The position numbers and the translations under genes are program-made. A stretch of 13,210 nt of DNA, from assembly GCA_035525015.1 (NCBI GenBank), contig DATLFC010000184.1, positions 1 to 13,210 of the forward strand, given 5' to 3'. Below, one piece after another: positions 6,239 through 13,210 of the stretch. The number at the start of each line of letters is the position of its first letter. Positions within the stretch are counted from its first letter, which is position 1. This stretch comes from DATLEX01 sp035525015. GTDB lineage: Bacteria; Acidobacteriota; Thermoanaerobaculia; Gp7-AA8. Below the pieces are notes generated by a model, which saw nothing but the letters and a program-made list of their open reading frames with translations, searched no databases and was not told the origin of the DNA.

Positions 6239-7592
6239 CGCTGGTCCGATCGGGAAGCGGATCGCGCTCACCCACAATCATCCGCCCCGGGACGTCGTGC
6301 GCGCGCAGATCGTGTCGCGAGCGCCACAACGTCGTGCACCAGCGCCAGATCCCCGTCCGCCAGTACGCCGTCATCACGAGCCGGTAGAGACGGAGCGGCT
6401 CCCGGAACGCGTCGAGCGTCAGCATCGCGAAGAGGCGCCAGAGCGGCGCCGCGCTCTTCGTCCACAACGGTCCGATGTGTACGGCTTCCCGGCAGAGATC
6501 CGGCCGCTCTCGCGCGATATGCGCGGCGATGTTGCAGCCGAGGGAGTGCCCGACCCATACCGCATCGCGGATCCCGAGCGCGTCCGCCCACACCGACAAC
6601 CGGCGCGCGTGGTCGGCCGGCGACGCTCCCGGCGCGTTGACACTCTCCCCGAAGCCGGGGAGATCGGGGGCGATCGGCTGCCAGCCGTGGCGGAAGAGAG
6701 AGCGCGCAAACGGCTCGAAGTACGCGCTCGACATGCCGAGGCCGTGGAGCAGCACGATGTCGGGGCGGCGCCCGGCCTGGCGGTGCACGATCCCCTCCTG
6801 CCATCCCGCGATGCCCCATGCGAACAGCGTCGACGCGGGCGGAGGCGCGAGCGGCTGCCGTTCGACCTCATCGATGAAATCGAGCACCACGCGGTTGAAC
6901 TCTTCCGGGCGATCCCACATCGCGACGTGGGCGGCGTGGGGAAGCACCACCAGGCGTGAACCGTGGATCAGCCGCTGCATCTCCTCCGCGTACGGGAGCG
7001 GAACCAGCGGGTCGGCCTCACCCCAGACGAGAAGCGCTGGCACGCGGATCTGCCGCATCCACTCGCGCGAGTCGCCGAGCAGCACCTGCGCCGACGCGAT
7101 GGCCAGCGACGCCGGTCCCGCGCGCAGCGCGTCGGGCAGAAGCACCCCGGCGAGGTTCAAACCCCACGGCCGCTTCGGCAGCGCGCGCAGATGCGGAGCG
7201 AAACGGAGCGCGAACGGCATCCCCACGGCATTGACGAGCACGAGTGAGCGCACCAGATCGGGACGTTCCGCGGCGAGGCGGATCGCGAGCAGGCCTCCCA
7301 TCGAATGTCCGGCCAGATGGACCGGCTGCGGGAACGTCTTCAGCCACCGGGCCAGCAGCGCCGTCACTTCCTGAAAGGAAGGCATGAGCAGCGGCGTCGT
7401 CAGGCGGCGGTTGCGGCCGAATCCGATCAGATCGACGGACGCGACGAGATGCCGCTCCGCCAGAGCGGGCACGTTCCGCGACCACCATCGCGTCGACCCG
7501 CTCAGGCCGTGAATGAGCGCGATCGGAGATCCGGCGCCGGTGCGCTGCTCCCACAGCGTGTACGGAAGGATCTGGAGGCGCGCGCTCGACAT
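6147..7592 (-). CDS. Two-domain alpha/beta hydrolase fusion, both triads intact
   Basis: This 481-residue protein is two complete alpha/beta hydrolase domains in tandem. Domain one (about 1-245) has oxyanion motif LIHGLSG, nucleophile Ser97 in GHSMGG, Asp194 in WGEADPLVP and His222 in PHAAHVAMWDRPEEF. Domain two (about 255-475) has LLHGLGM, Ser350 in GHSLGC, Asp444 in VGERDPLPD and His461 in VPGAHGCHFSHPEE. Domain two has a Trp- and Arg-rich cap (about 376-430). Such enzymes hydrolyse esters, lactones or C-C bonds; the substrate cannot be read from sequence. There is no signal peptide, so it is probably cytosolic. It starts four bases after the CoA-binding gene's stop, with a weak GACGAG ribosome site, so the two form an operon. 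The end overlaps the protease gene tail, and the His461 codon (6210-6212) lies inside that overlap. Confidence 0.9.
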   Translation of the reverse strand: MSSARLQILPYTLWEQRTGAGSPIALIHGLSGSTRWWSRNVPALAERHLVASVDLIGFGRNRRLTTPLLMPSFQEVTALLARWLKTFPQPVHLAGHSMGGLLAIRLAAERPDLVRSLVLVNAVGMPFALRFAPHLRALPKRPWGLNLAGVLLPDALRAGPASLAIASAQVLLGDSREWMRQIRVPALLVWGEADPLVPLPYAEEMQRLIHGSRLVVLPHAAHVAMWDRPEEFNRVVLDFIDEVERQPLAPPPASTLFAWGIAGWQEGIVHRQAGRRPDIVLLHGLGMSSAYFEPFARSLFRHGWQPIAPDLPGFGESVNAPGASPADHARRLSVWADALGIRDAVWVGHSLGCNIAAHIARERPDLCREAVHIGPLWTKSAAPLWRLFAMLTLDAFREPLRLYRLVMTAYWRTGIWRWCTTLWRSRHDLRAHDVPGRMIVGERDPLPDRTSVTQTTVPGAHGCHFSHPEETAAALGAPPAR

Positions 7593-7596
7593 CTCG

Positions 7597-8037
7597 TCAA
7601 TGCAGCTGCCGCTCCTCCACCATCAGACAGCGGTCCTGCACGACCCTGATACCAGCCTCGGCGAGCCGGCGCGCCGCCTCCTCGTTCCGGATGCCGAGCT
7701 GGAACCAGACGCTCTTCGGACGGGCGGCGATGATGTCGTCGACGTGCGGCGGGATGTCGACCGGCCGGCGGAAGACGTTGACCATGTCGACCGGACGGCC
7801 GATGTCGGCAATCTTGCGAAAGACCGGCTTGCCGAGGATCTCCTTCACGTCGGGAAAGTAGACCGGGACCGGGATGATCTCGTACCCCGCCCGGGCCATG
7901 TGCGCCGGTACGTAATGCGATGCCTGATCGCCGTGGGATTCCGGTTTGATTCCGAGGACGGCGATCGATTTCGTTTCGCGCAAAAGGTCGAGGATGCCTT
8001 TCGCATCCGTGATCAGGTTCGACTCCCAGTCAGCCAT
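7597..8037 (-). CDS. CoA-binding protein, YccU-like
   Basis: This 146-residue protein is a stand-alone CoA-binding Rossmann domain of the YccU type, matching the family's usual length. Visible blocks are SIAVLGIKPES (24-34, nucleotide-binding loop), GYEIIPVPVYFPDVKEILG, DMVNVFRRPVDIPPHVDDI (84-102), SVWFQLGIRNEEAA (109-122) and VVQDRCLMVE (132-141). The family resembles the CoA-binding domain of succinyl-CoA synthetase alpha, but its reaction is not established. The start at 8037 is fixed by a strong GGGAGGAG Shine-Dalgarno (8042-8049) four bases upstream; the frame is open further but without conserved sequence. It is the first gene of a two-gene operon with the didomain hydrolase and diverges from the subtilase across 113 bases in which I see no confident promoter. 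Confidence 0.9.
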   Translation of the reverse strand: MADWESNLITDAKGILDLLRETKSIAVLGIKPESHGDQASHYVPAHMARAGYEIIPVPVYFPDVKEILGKPVFRKIADIGRPVDMVNVFRRPVDIPPHVDDIIAARPKSVWFQLGIRNEEAARRLAEAGIRVVQDRCLMVEERQLH

Positions 8038-8150
8038 GGTTCTCCTCCCGGAAACAGCGGCGGGCGAGGGTATCAGAGTCGATGTCTGGAATAGCTTCTC
8101 GCCCCTTGCCGCTTCTGATTCCAAACGACAAAGTGATGGGTGACACCTGC

Positions 8151-9815
8151 ATGAGACGAGCCGTTGCAGTCGCAGTCTTCCTCCTCTTCCCGACGCTCGC
8201 CGCGGCCTCGGCCACGGAGCGCTACGTCGTCTCGCTCGAGCGAGGCACTTCCCCGCTTCGCGGGACGGCGCTGCTCCGCGACATCGACGGCGAGGCGGCG
8301 GTACCGCGGGAGCGGGCGGTCCTCCGGTTCCGCGTTCTGGATGGGTTCGCCGCGGATCTGACGGCGGAGGAAGCGGCGAGACTGCGACGGTCACCTGGCG
8401 TCCGCTACGTCGAGCAGGTCGTCGAGCGGCGGATTCTCGGCGGAGGGCTCTCCGCGGCCGCCGACGCCTCGTGGAGCCTGTCCGGCCAGAACGTCCCCTT
8501 CGGCATCGATCTCGTCCGGGCCCGTGACGTCTGGAGCGTTACCCGCGGAGAGAGCGTCAACGTCGCCGTGCTCGACACGGGGGTCGACTACAAGCATCCC
8601 GATCTGGCCGGTGTGTGGGCCGGTGGCTTCAACACCTACGCGCAGTCGAACGATCCGATGGACGACAACAACCACGGAACGCACGTCGCCGGAACGATCG
8701 CGGCGATGGATAACGACTTCGGCGTGGTCGGGGTCGCGCCCGGCGTGAAGCTGTGGGGAGTCAAGGTGCTGCGGGGCGACGGCGTCGGATCGAGCGACCG
8801 TGTGATCGCCGGCATCGACTGGGTCATTCAGCAGAAGCGCCTCCTCGGCGGCAACTGGATCATCAATCTTTCTCTCGGCTCGGCAGGCTCGACGACGGCC
8901 GAGCGGGAGGCGATCGAGCGCGCGAACACCGAAGGGATTCTCATCGTCGCCGCTTCCGGCAACGAGTCGACCGCGACGATGCCTGCGGCGGTTTCGTACC
9001 CGGCAGCGTACCCCGGCGTTCTCGCCGTTGGCGCCGTCAACGAGATCCGTCAGCTCGCCGCATTTTCCAATCAGGGTCCGGAGCTGGCGCTCGTCGCACC
9101 GGGCGTGGACGTGATGTCGACGCTGCGGGTCGGCGCGGGGAAAGTGGCTGCCGTGCAGAATCGCACCACCTTCTTCACCGGATCGGCGCTGGAAGGTTCC
9201 GGGCGCGGCGAGACCAGCGGGGAGTTCGTCTTCTGCGGCATCGGCAACGAAGGGCAGTTCCCGTCGGAGGTCGCGGGGAGGATCGCCGTCATCAATCGCG
9301 GCGAGATCACTTTTGCTCTGAAGGCGAAGCGGGCCAAGGAGGCCGGCGCCACCGCGGTCATCATCGTCAACAACAACACCGATCCGCTGAACTTCACTCT
9401 CATCGATCCGGCCGATCCGACGGCGGCGACGTTCGACTGGCCGATCACGATCGCCCTCACCCAGAGCGACGGGCAGGCTCTGCTGGCCCGGCCGGCCGAC
9501 ACCATCAAGATGGCGATCGACGATTACGGTTCGCTGAACGGCACGTCGATGGCTTCGCCGCACGCGGCCGGCGTCGCCGCGCTCGCCTGGGCGCTCGCTC
9601 CGCGCGCGACGGCATCGCAAATCCGCAACGCCCTGATCCTGACGGCGAGCGATCTCGGCGCACCCGGTTTCGACACCGCCTACGGCCACGGCCTGATCGA
9701 CGCGCTGGAAGCGGGGAAGATGTTGAACCCGGCCGCGTTCGGCCTCCCCTCGACCCCGGAGCCGGACCCGGAGCCGAGCGGACGGCGAACCCTCCGCCGC
9801 CGGGGCGGTTCCTAG
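8151..9815 (+). CDS. Secreted S8 subtilisin-like serine protease with inserted PA domain
   Basis: This 554-residue product begins MRRAVAVAVFLLFPTLAAASA, a Sec signal peptide of about 20 residues, which decided the ATG at 8151 (an in-frame ATG at 8136 would bury it). An I9-type propeptide follows (about 24-95). The subtilase domain has Asp142 in VLDTGVDYKHPDL, His175 in NHGTHVAGT, oxyanion Asn271 in ASGNES and Ser466 in NGTSMASPHAAG. Between Asn271 and Ser466 sits a protease-associated (PA) domain (about 355-450; GRIAVINRGEITFALKAK, then GATAVIIVNNN), a common insertion thought to limit substrate access. The tail is Pro/Glu then Arg-rich (PEPDPEPSGRRTLRRRGGS), short of any anchoring or sorting domain. 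It probably degrades extracellular proteins. Its stop shares the CTAG palindrome with the convergent regulator's stop. Confidence 0.93.
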   Translation: MRRAVAVAVFLLFPTLAAASATERYVVSLERGTSPLRGTALLRDIDGEAAVPRERAVLRFRVLDGFAADLTAEEAARLRRSPGVRYVEQVVERRILGGGLSAAADASWSLSGQNVPFGIDLVRARDVWSVTRGESVNVAVLDTGVDYKHPDLAGVWAGGFNTYAQSNDPMDDNNHGTHVAGTIAAMDNDFGVVGVAPGVKLWGVKVLRGDGVGSSDRVIAGIDWVIQQKRLLGGNWIINLSLGSAGSTTAEREAIERANTEGILIVAASGNESTATMPAAVSYPAAYPGVLAVGAVNEIRQLAAFSNQGPELALVAPGVDVMSTLRVGAGKVAAVQNRTTFFTGSALEGSGRGETSGEFVFCGIGNEGQFPSEVAGRIAVINRGEITFALKAKRAKEAGATAVIIVNNNTDPLNFTLIDPADPTAATFDWPITIALTQSDGQALLARPADTIKMAIDDYGSLNGTSMASPHAAGVAALAWALAPRATASQIRNALILTASDLGAPGFDTAYGHGLIDALEAGKMLNPAAFGLPSTPEPDPEPSGRRTLRRRGGS

Positions 9816-10549
9816 GAGTCCAAACTTCCAACCAGTGAGTCTGGTGTTCGTGGGGGATTCGGCTCGATCTCAAAACGGGGCCGGCGAGCGGATGCCTTCT
9901 GCCGGCCGAGAATGCGAAAGACGCAGCGTCCGTCCCCATCGTGAAATCGGCGATCCCGGATGACTTCGTGGCCGGTCAGCCTGCGGATCGTGCTCACAGT
10001 CGTGCTGCAGATCGCCGGCTCTGCCAGCGCCGCGTTGAGGTAGGGGCAGTTTCGCTCGACCAGCAGGTAATCGGCGCCGTCCCTCTGCACCTCCGTGTAT
10101 GGATCGTCGGCGAGGTACAGCGATCGAAGCGCTTCTGCGCGACGGCGGAGACTTCCTCTCCCCATCCGTGACTGCAGCTTCTCGACTCGCTCATCGGTGA
10201 GGCGCGTCAAGAACTCGAGAGCCTGCCGGGGATCCTGGGCCGCAGCACGAAGGAGAGTGAGCAGCAGCTCGTCATACGCCTTGGTGAAGAAATGATCCCC
10301 CGCCGGCGTCAGGCAATACTGGACGGCTGGCCGGCCGGCGCCTCTGGTCGCGGCCTCATTGTCCCCCGTCTTGCACTCGCTCGAGACCCATCCCTCCCGC
10401 ACCAGGTCGAGCACATGCTTTCGTGCGCCCTCGTGGGTCAACCCGAAGGCGCGGGCAATCTCGATCGTGGTGGCCGTCGCTCGCAGCTTGAGCAGCCGAA
10501 GAATGTTCCGACGAGTGGCGGGAAGCTGATCGACGCATTCGAGAATCAC
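9812..10549 (-). CDS. SufR-like winged-helix transcriptional regulator with three-cysteine Fe-S motif
   Basis: This 245-residue protein has a winged helix-turn-helix at about 9-83 (TTIEIARAFGLTHEGARKHVLDLV, with wing GRPAVQYCLTPAG), a central helical region, and a C-terminal cysteine motif. Cys168 (ERNCPYL), Cys181 (PAICSTT) and Cys209 (GRCVF) are spaced C-x12-C-x27-C. As I recall, actinobacterial SufR binds its cluster with three cysteines at this spacing, while cyanobacterial SufR has a fourth between the last two. SufR proteins repress the suf Fe-S assembly operon and sense cluster or redox status; no suf genes are visible here, so the target is unknown. The start is a GTG at 10549, the first after an in-frame stop; no Shine-Dalgarno is seen. 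The product ends in a Pro-rich tail whose stop overlaps the subtilase stop. Confidence 0.8.
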   Translation of the reverse strand: MILECVDQLPATRRNILRLLKLRATATTIEIARAFGLTHEGARKHVLDLVREGWVSSECKTGDNEAATRGAGRPAVQYCLTPAGDHFFTKAYDELLLTLLRAAAQDPRQALEFLTRLTDERVEKLQSRMGRGSLRRRAEALRSLYLADDPYTEVQRDGADYLLVERNCPYLNAALAEPAICSTTVSTIRRLTGHEVIRDRRFHDGDGRCVFRILGRQKASARRPRFEIEPNPPRTPDSLVGSLDS

Positions 10550-10557
10550 GGCGGGTG

Positions 10558-10600
10558 ATCTTACTTATTCACAGATAATCCACTCTTGAAGTTGGAAATC
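10558..10600 (-). promoter_or_regulatory. AT-rich leader of the SufR-like gene, possible promoter
   Basis: Within this GC-rich window the 71-base gap between the lipoprotein and regulator genes holds a clearly AT-rich patch. On the minus strand it contains GATTATCTGTGAATAAG. GATTAT (10580-10575) matches four of six -10 bases, but no convincing -35 box sits at the right distance. I looked for a SufR-type CAAC-N6-GTTG operator; the nearest is CAAC-N6-AGTG (10594-10581), not a true match. Confidence 0.3.
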
Positions 10601-10620
10601 ATGGCGCCAGCGCGACCGCC

Positions 10621-11256
10621 CTACCTGGTGAATCGTGACGGGAACTGCTTCACGATTCCATCCGTGAGGGTGTCTGCCATCATCAGAGCCTGGTGAAGAA
10701 TCTGGTCGAACGTGGCAACATCGGCCGCCCAGTCCTTCTCGATTCGAGCCGTAGCTTCCTTCTTCGTCAGCGCGAGATGTTCATTGAGCATTGCCTGAAC
10801 CGCGCCCCGAGGCCAATGTGGATTGGCGCTGCTGAGAAACGCGGCGATATCCGCCGCGTTGGCGCTCCAGCGCCCGTCTGCGGCCTGAAAGTTCACCTGA
10901 TTGCCAGCCCTGGCCGCGCCGACCAGGTCGACGGCGATCAAGATGTGGTCTCGCAACAAGCCGGCCAGCCTCCTACCGGCGTCGGCCCCGTAGTACGGGA
11001 CGATGGCCTCTCCGATCTGATCCTGATTGGCCAGCAGCCGGTCCGCAGCGGCTTTGGCGTCCGGCTGGTCGTTTACGGCTGCGATGATGTATTGACGCGT
11101 CCAGATGACGTGGTCCGCCCAGAGCTCCCGCATGTCCCTGGAGAGCGCGTCGCGGCTGCTGCTCGCAGACGTGGAAGACGAAGCGGCCGGATAATCCGCG
11201 GTCCGGCATCCCATGATGACAGCCAACAACGAGATGAGAACAATCGTACGATTCAT
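10621..11256 (-). CDS. Helical lipoprotein, uncharacterised LWxxHVxWTR / ALMMADxLxxGI family
   Basis: The 211-residue product starts with a lipoprotein signal peptide; VIMGC places the lipidated cysteine at 17, followed by a Ser-rich linker (24-34). The rest is predicted all-helical, with conserved-looking blocks LWADHVIWTRQYIIAA, IVPYYGADAGRRLAGLLRDHILIAVDLVGAA, NPHWPRGAVQAMLNEHL and ALMMADTLTDGIVKQFPSRF. I have seen similar blocks in soluble proteins of Bacillus and related bacteria, sometimes annotated 'acetylglutamate kinase'; nothing here looks like a kinase. His and Asp residues in the helices (HV, DHIL, NEHL, MMAD) could bind a metal, as in helical-bundle proteins, but this is speculation. 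A GAGGAG ribosome site lies seven bases before the ATG in a 17-base gap, making this the last gene of the cytochrome operon. Confidence 0.8.
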   Translation of the reverse strand: MNRTIVLISLLAVIMGCRTADYPAASSSTSASSSRDALSRDMRELWADHVIWTRQYIIAAVNDQPDAKAAADRLLANQDQIGEAIVPYYGADAGRRLAGLLRDHILIAVDLVGAARAGNQVNFQAADGRWSANAADIAAFLSSANPHWPRGAVQAMLNEHLALTKKEATARIEKDWAADVATFDQILHQALMMADTLTDGIVKQFPSRFTR

Positions 11257-11273
11257 GATGCGACTCCTCGACG

Positions 11274-12125
11274 CTATCTGTGAATGTGTTGGAAAAGTGA
11301 GGCAAACACCGATTCGGTTGACTCGGCGCTCGCCGGTGTGGGAACGATGCCGCTGACGAAGACGGCATGATTCGTCGAATTCTCGATCACGGATCCATAG
11401 GCCACCACGTCGCCGGAACCCGAGACGATGCGCACAGCGGCCGTCGCTTCGTCGTACGCCGCCGCCGAGAACGCGCCCGAACCGAGCTGGATGTGATTGA
11501 TCGCTCCGGCCGGGACGGTGAAGGTCCGGCTCCCGAGCATACCGCCCGCTGCGTTGAGGAGGGAGACCTCTACGACCAGCGGCGCGGCGGCTCCCGCCGC
11601 GGCTGTGATCCCGATGTTCGTGCGGAAGGTGACGTTCGAGATCAGGCCCGGCACGAACGCCATCGCGGACGGCGTGGAGAGGAACTCCTGGATCGGAGGA
11701 ACGCTGAAACCGGCCGTCATGACCCCGGCCGCTGCCACGTTGTACGTGCGGCTGGTGACGGCAAACGGCGCATCGGCCCCCACGATCAGAGCTCCGATCG
11801 TATCGATCTGTCCGCGATGGTTGGCAAGAACGTCTCGAAGGATCCTGCTGCCGCCGGCCGGAATGGTGATGGTCGTGCTGCCGCTGATGCTGACCGGAGA
11901 GAAATTGTCTGCAGCCGCTTCGCCCGACTCTGCGACAGCGAGCTCGACGGTCAGCGTCGTGCTCTGAAAGTTGTGAACGGCAACATCGGTCTGCCAGAGC
12001 GAACCATGCGCCCCGCGCACGTGACCGGCGACGGGAATCACGTAGAGGTCACCGAAATGCATCGCCGGCAAAGCTGCCGGAAGGAGCATCAGCATCAGGA
12101 AATGAAGGGCAAGTCGTTTGCGCAT
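11274..12125 (-). CDS. Secreted beta-domain protein, two-repeat, function unknown
   Basis: The 283-residue protein has a signal peptide (MRKRLALHFLMLMLLPAALPA, cleavage about 21/22). The mature part opens LYVIPVAGHVRGAHGSLWQTDV, a signature I associate with secreted Acidobacteriota proteins. Two beta-rich units seem present, about 28-150 and 152-265. Each has an 'x-T-x-(V/I)-x-(V/I)' strand (WQTDVAVHN; FRTNIGIT), a strand of small hydrophobics, and a Pro-Ala-Gly turn (TITIPAGGSRILRDVL; TFTVPAGAINHIQL). The fold suggests a surface or periplasmic structural or adhesive role; no catalytic residues stand out. GAGGAG lies five bases before the ATG, next to the cytochrome stop (9-base gap), so it is the middle gene of the operon. 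Confidence 0.8.
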   Translation of the reverse strand: MRKRLALHFLMLMLLPAALPAMHFGDLYVIPVAGHVRGAHGSLWQTDVAVHNFQSTTLTVELAVAESGEAAADNFSPVSISGSTTITIPAGGSRILRDVLANHRGQIDTIGALIVGADAPFAVTSRTYNVAAAGVMTAGFSVPPIQEFLSTPSAMAFVPGLISNVTFRTNIGITAAAGAAAPLVVEVSLLNAAGGMLGSRTFTVPAGAINHIQLGSGAFSAAAYDEATAAVRIVSGSGDVVAYGSVIENSTNHAVFVSGIVPTPASAESTESVFASLFQHIHR

Positions 12126-12134
12126 GATGGCTCC

Positions 12135-13210
12135 TCAAAGAGATCTGAGGTACTCGATCAGATCGGCCTTTTCCTGCTCGCTCAGACCGAGACCCAATAC
12201 CTGGTTGTAGTGATTGACGACGTCGAGCAGAGTCGCGAATCGACCATCGTGGTAAAAGCCGCCTTTCTGCCGGGCGAACAAACCTTTGAGCGGCGTCGTG
12301 CGATACCGCTCGTCCGGTGAGCGCATAGCCTGGAAGTCGTCGATCCCGATCTCGGCCGGCGTATGCATGTTCCACCCCGGCTCGGTGAACAGCGGCGGTA
12401 CGTGGCAGCGAGCACACTCCGCCCGAGTGTTGAAGACCTGCTCGCCACGCGCGGCTGCCGTCGCGTCGAAGCTGCCGGCCGGCGGGGTCGGAGCAGGGAT
12501 GGCCAGCTGGTAGAAATGGAGCGCCGCCAGTTTCGACGTAACGAGATCCGGGGTATTGCGCACGTTGCCGAACCCGGCCCGCGCCGCTACCGGGAACTTG
12601 GTGGCATCGTTCAGGCGCGGATCCCAGAACGTCCCCTTCCCCTGCATTTCCAGATTGGAGACGAAGGCATTCCAGTGCGTGACCGAGCCCCAGCCCGTGT
12701 ATGTGTGGAGGTTCACGCCGGCAAGACCAAAGGCCGCCGGCAACAGCGTGGCGGCGGACTTCCCGTCCGGTCGGAACGCTTTGCCGTCCAGAATGAGCTC
12801 GGCGTCAAATTTGCCGGGACCCCAGCTGTTGAAGACCTCCCGGACGGTGGCCTCAGGTACCTGCAGCAGAGTGGCAAACGCACTCACGTCGGGAGCGAGC
12901 GCCGCGATGGCGCCGACGTTGAGGTCACGATTCGGCCATCCATCCAGTCGCGCCCCGATGCCGGGAGCGAAGGAATCATCGACGGTGGAATGACACAACG
13001 CGCAGGTGATTCCCACCGACGTCAGTCGATCGGCCGCGTCGAAGTTTCCTTTCACGCCGACGACGGCACCGAGCTGGAGCAGCGCCAGCGTGGTTGCCGG
13101 ATCATCGAGATCGACTTCGCCTCGGCGGATCTGCTGGATGAGCGCCGCTGGAAGAACGGTGGCGTCGACTTTCAGCCCGAGGCCGAGGGCGGCCGTCGGA
13201 CTCAGGCCTG
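12135..13210 (-). CDS. Di-heme c-type cytochrome, CCP/MauG-like, 5' end outside the window
   Basis: The reading frame is open to the right edge, so the N-terminus (with the expected signal peptide) is missing; a GTG at 13055 is internal. Visible upstream residues include LGLGLKVD and DLDDPATTLALLQLGAVVG. There are two CxxCH heme-c sites: CALCH (12990-13004) in VGITCALCHSTVDD, and CARCH (12402-12416) in ECARCHVPPLF. The C-terminal block TTPLKGLFARQKGGFYHDGR with FATLLDVVNHYN is typical of the cytochrome c peroxidase/MauG family, which transfers electrons or oxidises substrates in the periplasm. The segment SFAPGIGARLDGWPNRDLNVGAI is a distinctive subfamily feature. It is the first visible gene of the operon with the beta-domain protein and the lipoprotein. 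Heme binding is secure; peroxidase activity is not shown. Confidence 0.88.
   Translation of the reverse strand, partial: GLSPTAALGLGLKVDATVLPAALIQQIRRGEVDLDDPATTLALLQLGAVVGVKGNFDAADRLTSVGITCALCHSTVDDSFAPGIGARLDGWPNRDLNVGAIAALAPDVSAFATLLQVPEATVREVFNSWGPGKFDAELILDGKAFRPDGKSAATLLPAAFGLAGVNLHTYTGWGSVTHWNAFVSNLEMQGKGTFWDPRLNDATKFPVAARAGFGNVRNTPDLVTSKLAALHFYQLAIPAPTPPAGSFDATAAARGEQVFNTRAECARCHVPPLFTEPGWNMHTPAEIGIDDFQAMRSPDERYRTTPLKGLFARQKGGFYHDGRFATLLDVVNHYNQVLGLGLSEQEKADLIEYLRSL

Noticed and set aside
7510..7516. TGAATGA, and TCATTCA at 8824-8830, as further FadR operator sites
   Set aside because: Each is a lone half-site inside a coding region without its inverted partner at the right spacing, as expected by chance.
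10581..10594. SufR operator CAAC-N6-GTTG upstream of the SufR-like gene
   Set aside because: Only the CAAC half matches; the second half reads AGTG, so I do not call it.
11367..12320. A 317-codon plus-strand open frame opposite the beta-domain and cytochrome genes
   Set aside because: It is charged, motif-free sequence crossing an operon junction with good ribosome sites on the minus strand.

Overview
The window is a gene-dense piece (about 97% coding) of a high-GC bacterial chromosome. Codon use is strongly GC-biased and intergenic gaps are only a few to about 110 bases. No rRNA, tRNA, CRISPR array or transposase is visible. The best lineage guess is Acidobacteriota (Thermoanaerobaculia-like). 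It rests on a secreted beta-rich protein with the 'IPVAGHV.GAHGSLWQTDV' signature at 11274-12125, the di-heme cytochrome beside it, and the general gene style. This is inference, not proof.

Left end, minus strand (1-1738): a VapC/PIN toxin and ribbon-helix-helix antitoxin pair (23-690) with a 4-base GTGA overlap. Its 3' end runs into a dispersed-repeat-like hairpin (1-34). An 11-bp-period direct repeat covers its start. Upstream lies a striking heptamer inverted repeat (713-776) that abuts the stop codon of an aldo/keto reductase (776-1738).

Plus-strand block (1755-6238): an HIT-family protein, a TetR-family regulator closely resembling the Bacillus/Thermus-type FadR, and a 1137-residue CPBP membrane metalloprotease made of two tandem homologous halves, only the first with an intact active site. 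A TTGACA box and a near-perfect FadR-type palindrome (2168-2187) lie on the regulator's start, suggesting autoregulation and possibly control of the protease gene.

Middle (6147-9815): a minus-strand pair comprising a YccU-like CoA-binding protein (7597-8037) and a two-domain alpha/beta hydrolase with two complete catalytic triads (6147-7592). The hydrolase overlaps the protease gene tail-to-tail by 92 bases. Divergent from this pair is a secreted subtilase with an inserted PA domain (8151-9815).

Right end, minus strand: a SufR-like winged-helix regulator with a three-cysteine C-x12-C-x27-C cluster motif (9812-10549), then a likely three-gene export/redox operon read from the right edge. That operon runs di-heme c-type cytochrome (5' end outside the window), secreted beta-domain protein, helical lipoprotein. 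Each downstream gene has a clear GAGGAG ribosome site in a 9- or 17-base gap.

No single defined new system is proven. The most unusual items are the duplicated protease with a dead second half, the didomain hydrolase facing it, the FadR-type operator, the heptamer hairpin, and the cytochrome/beta-protein/lipoprotein operon.
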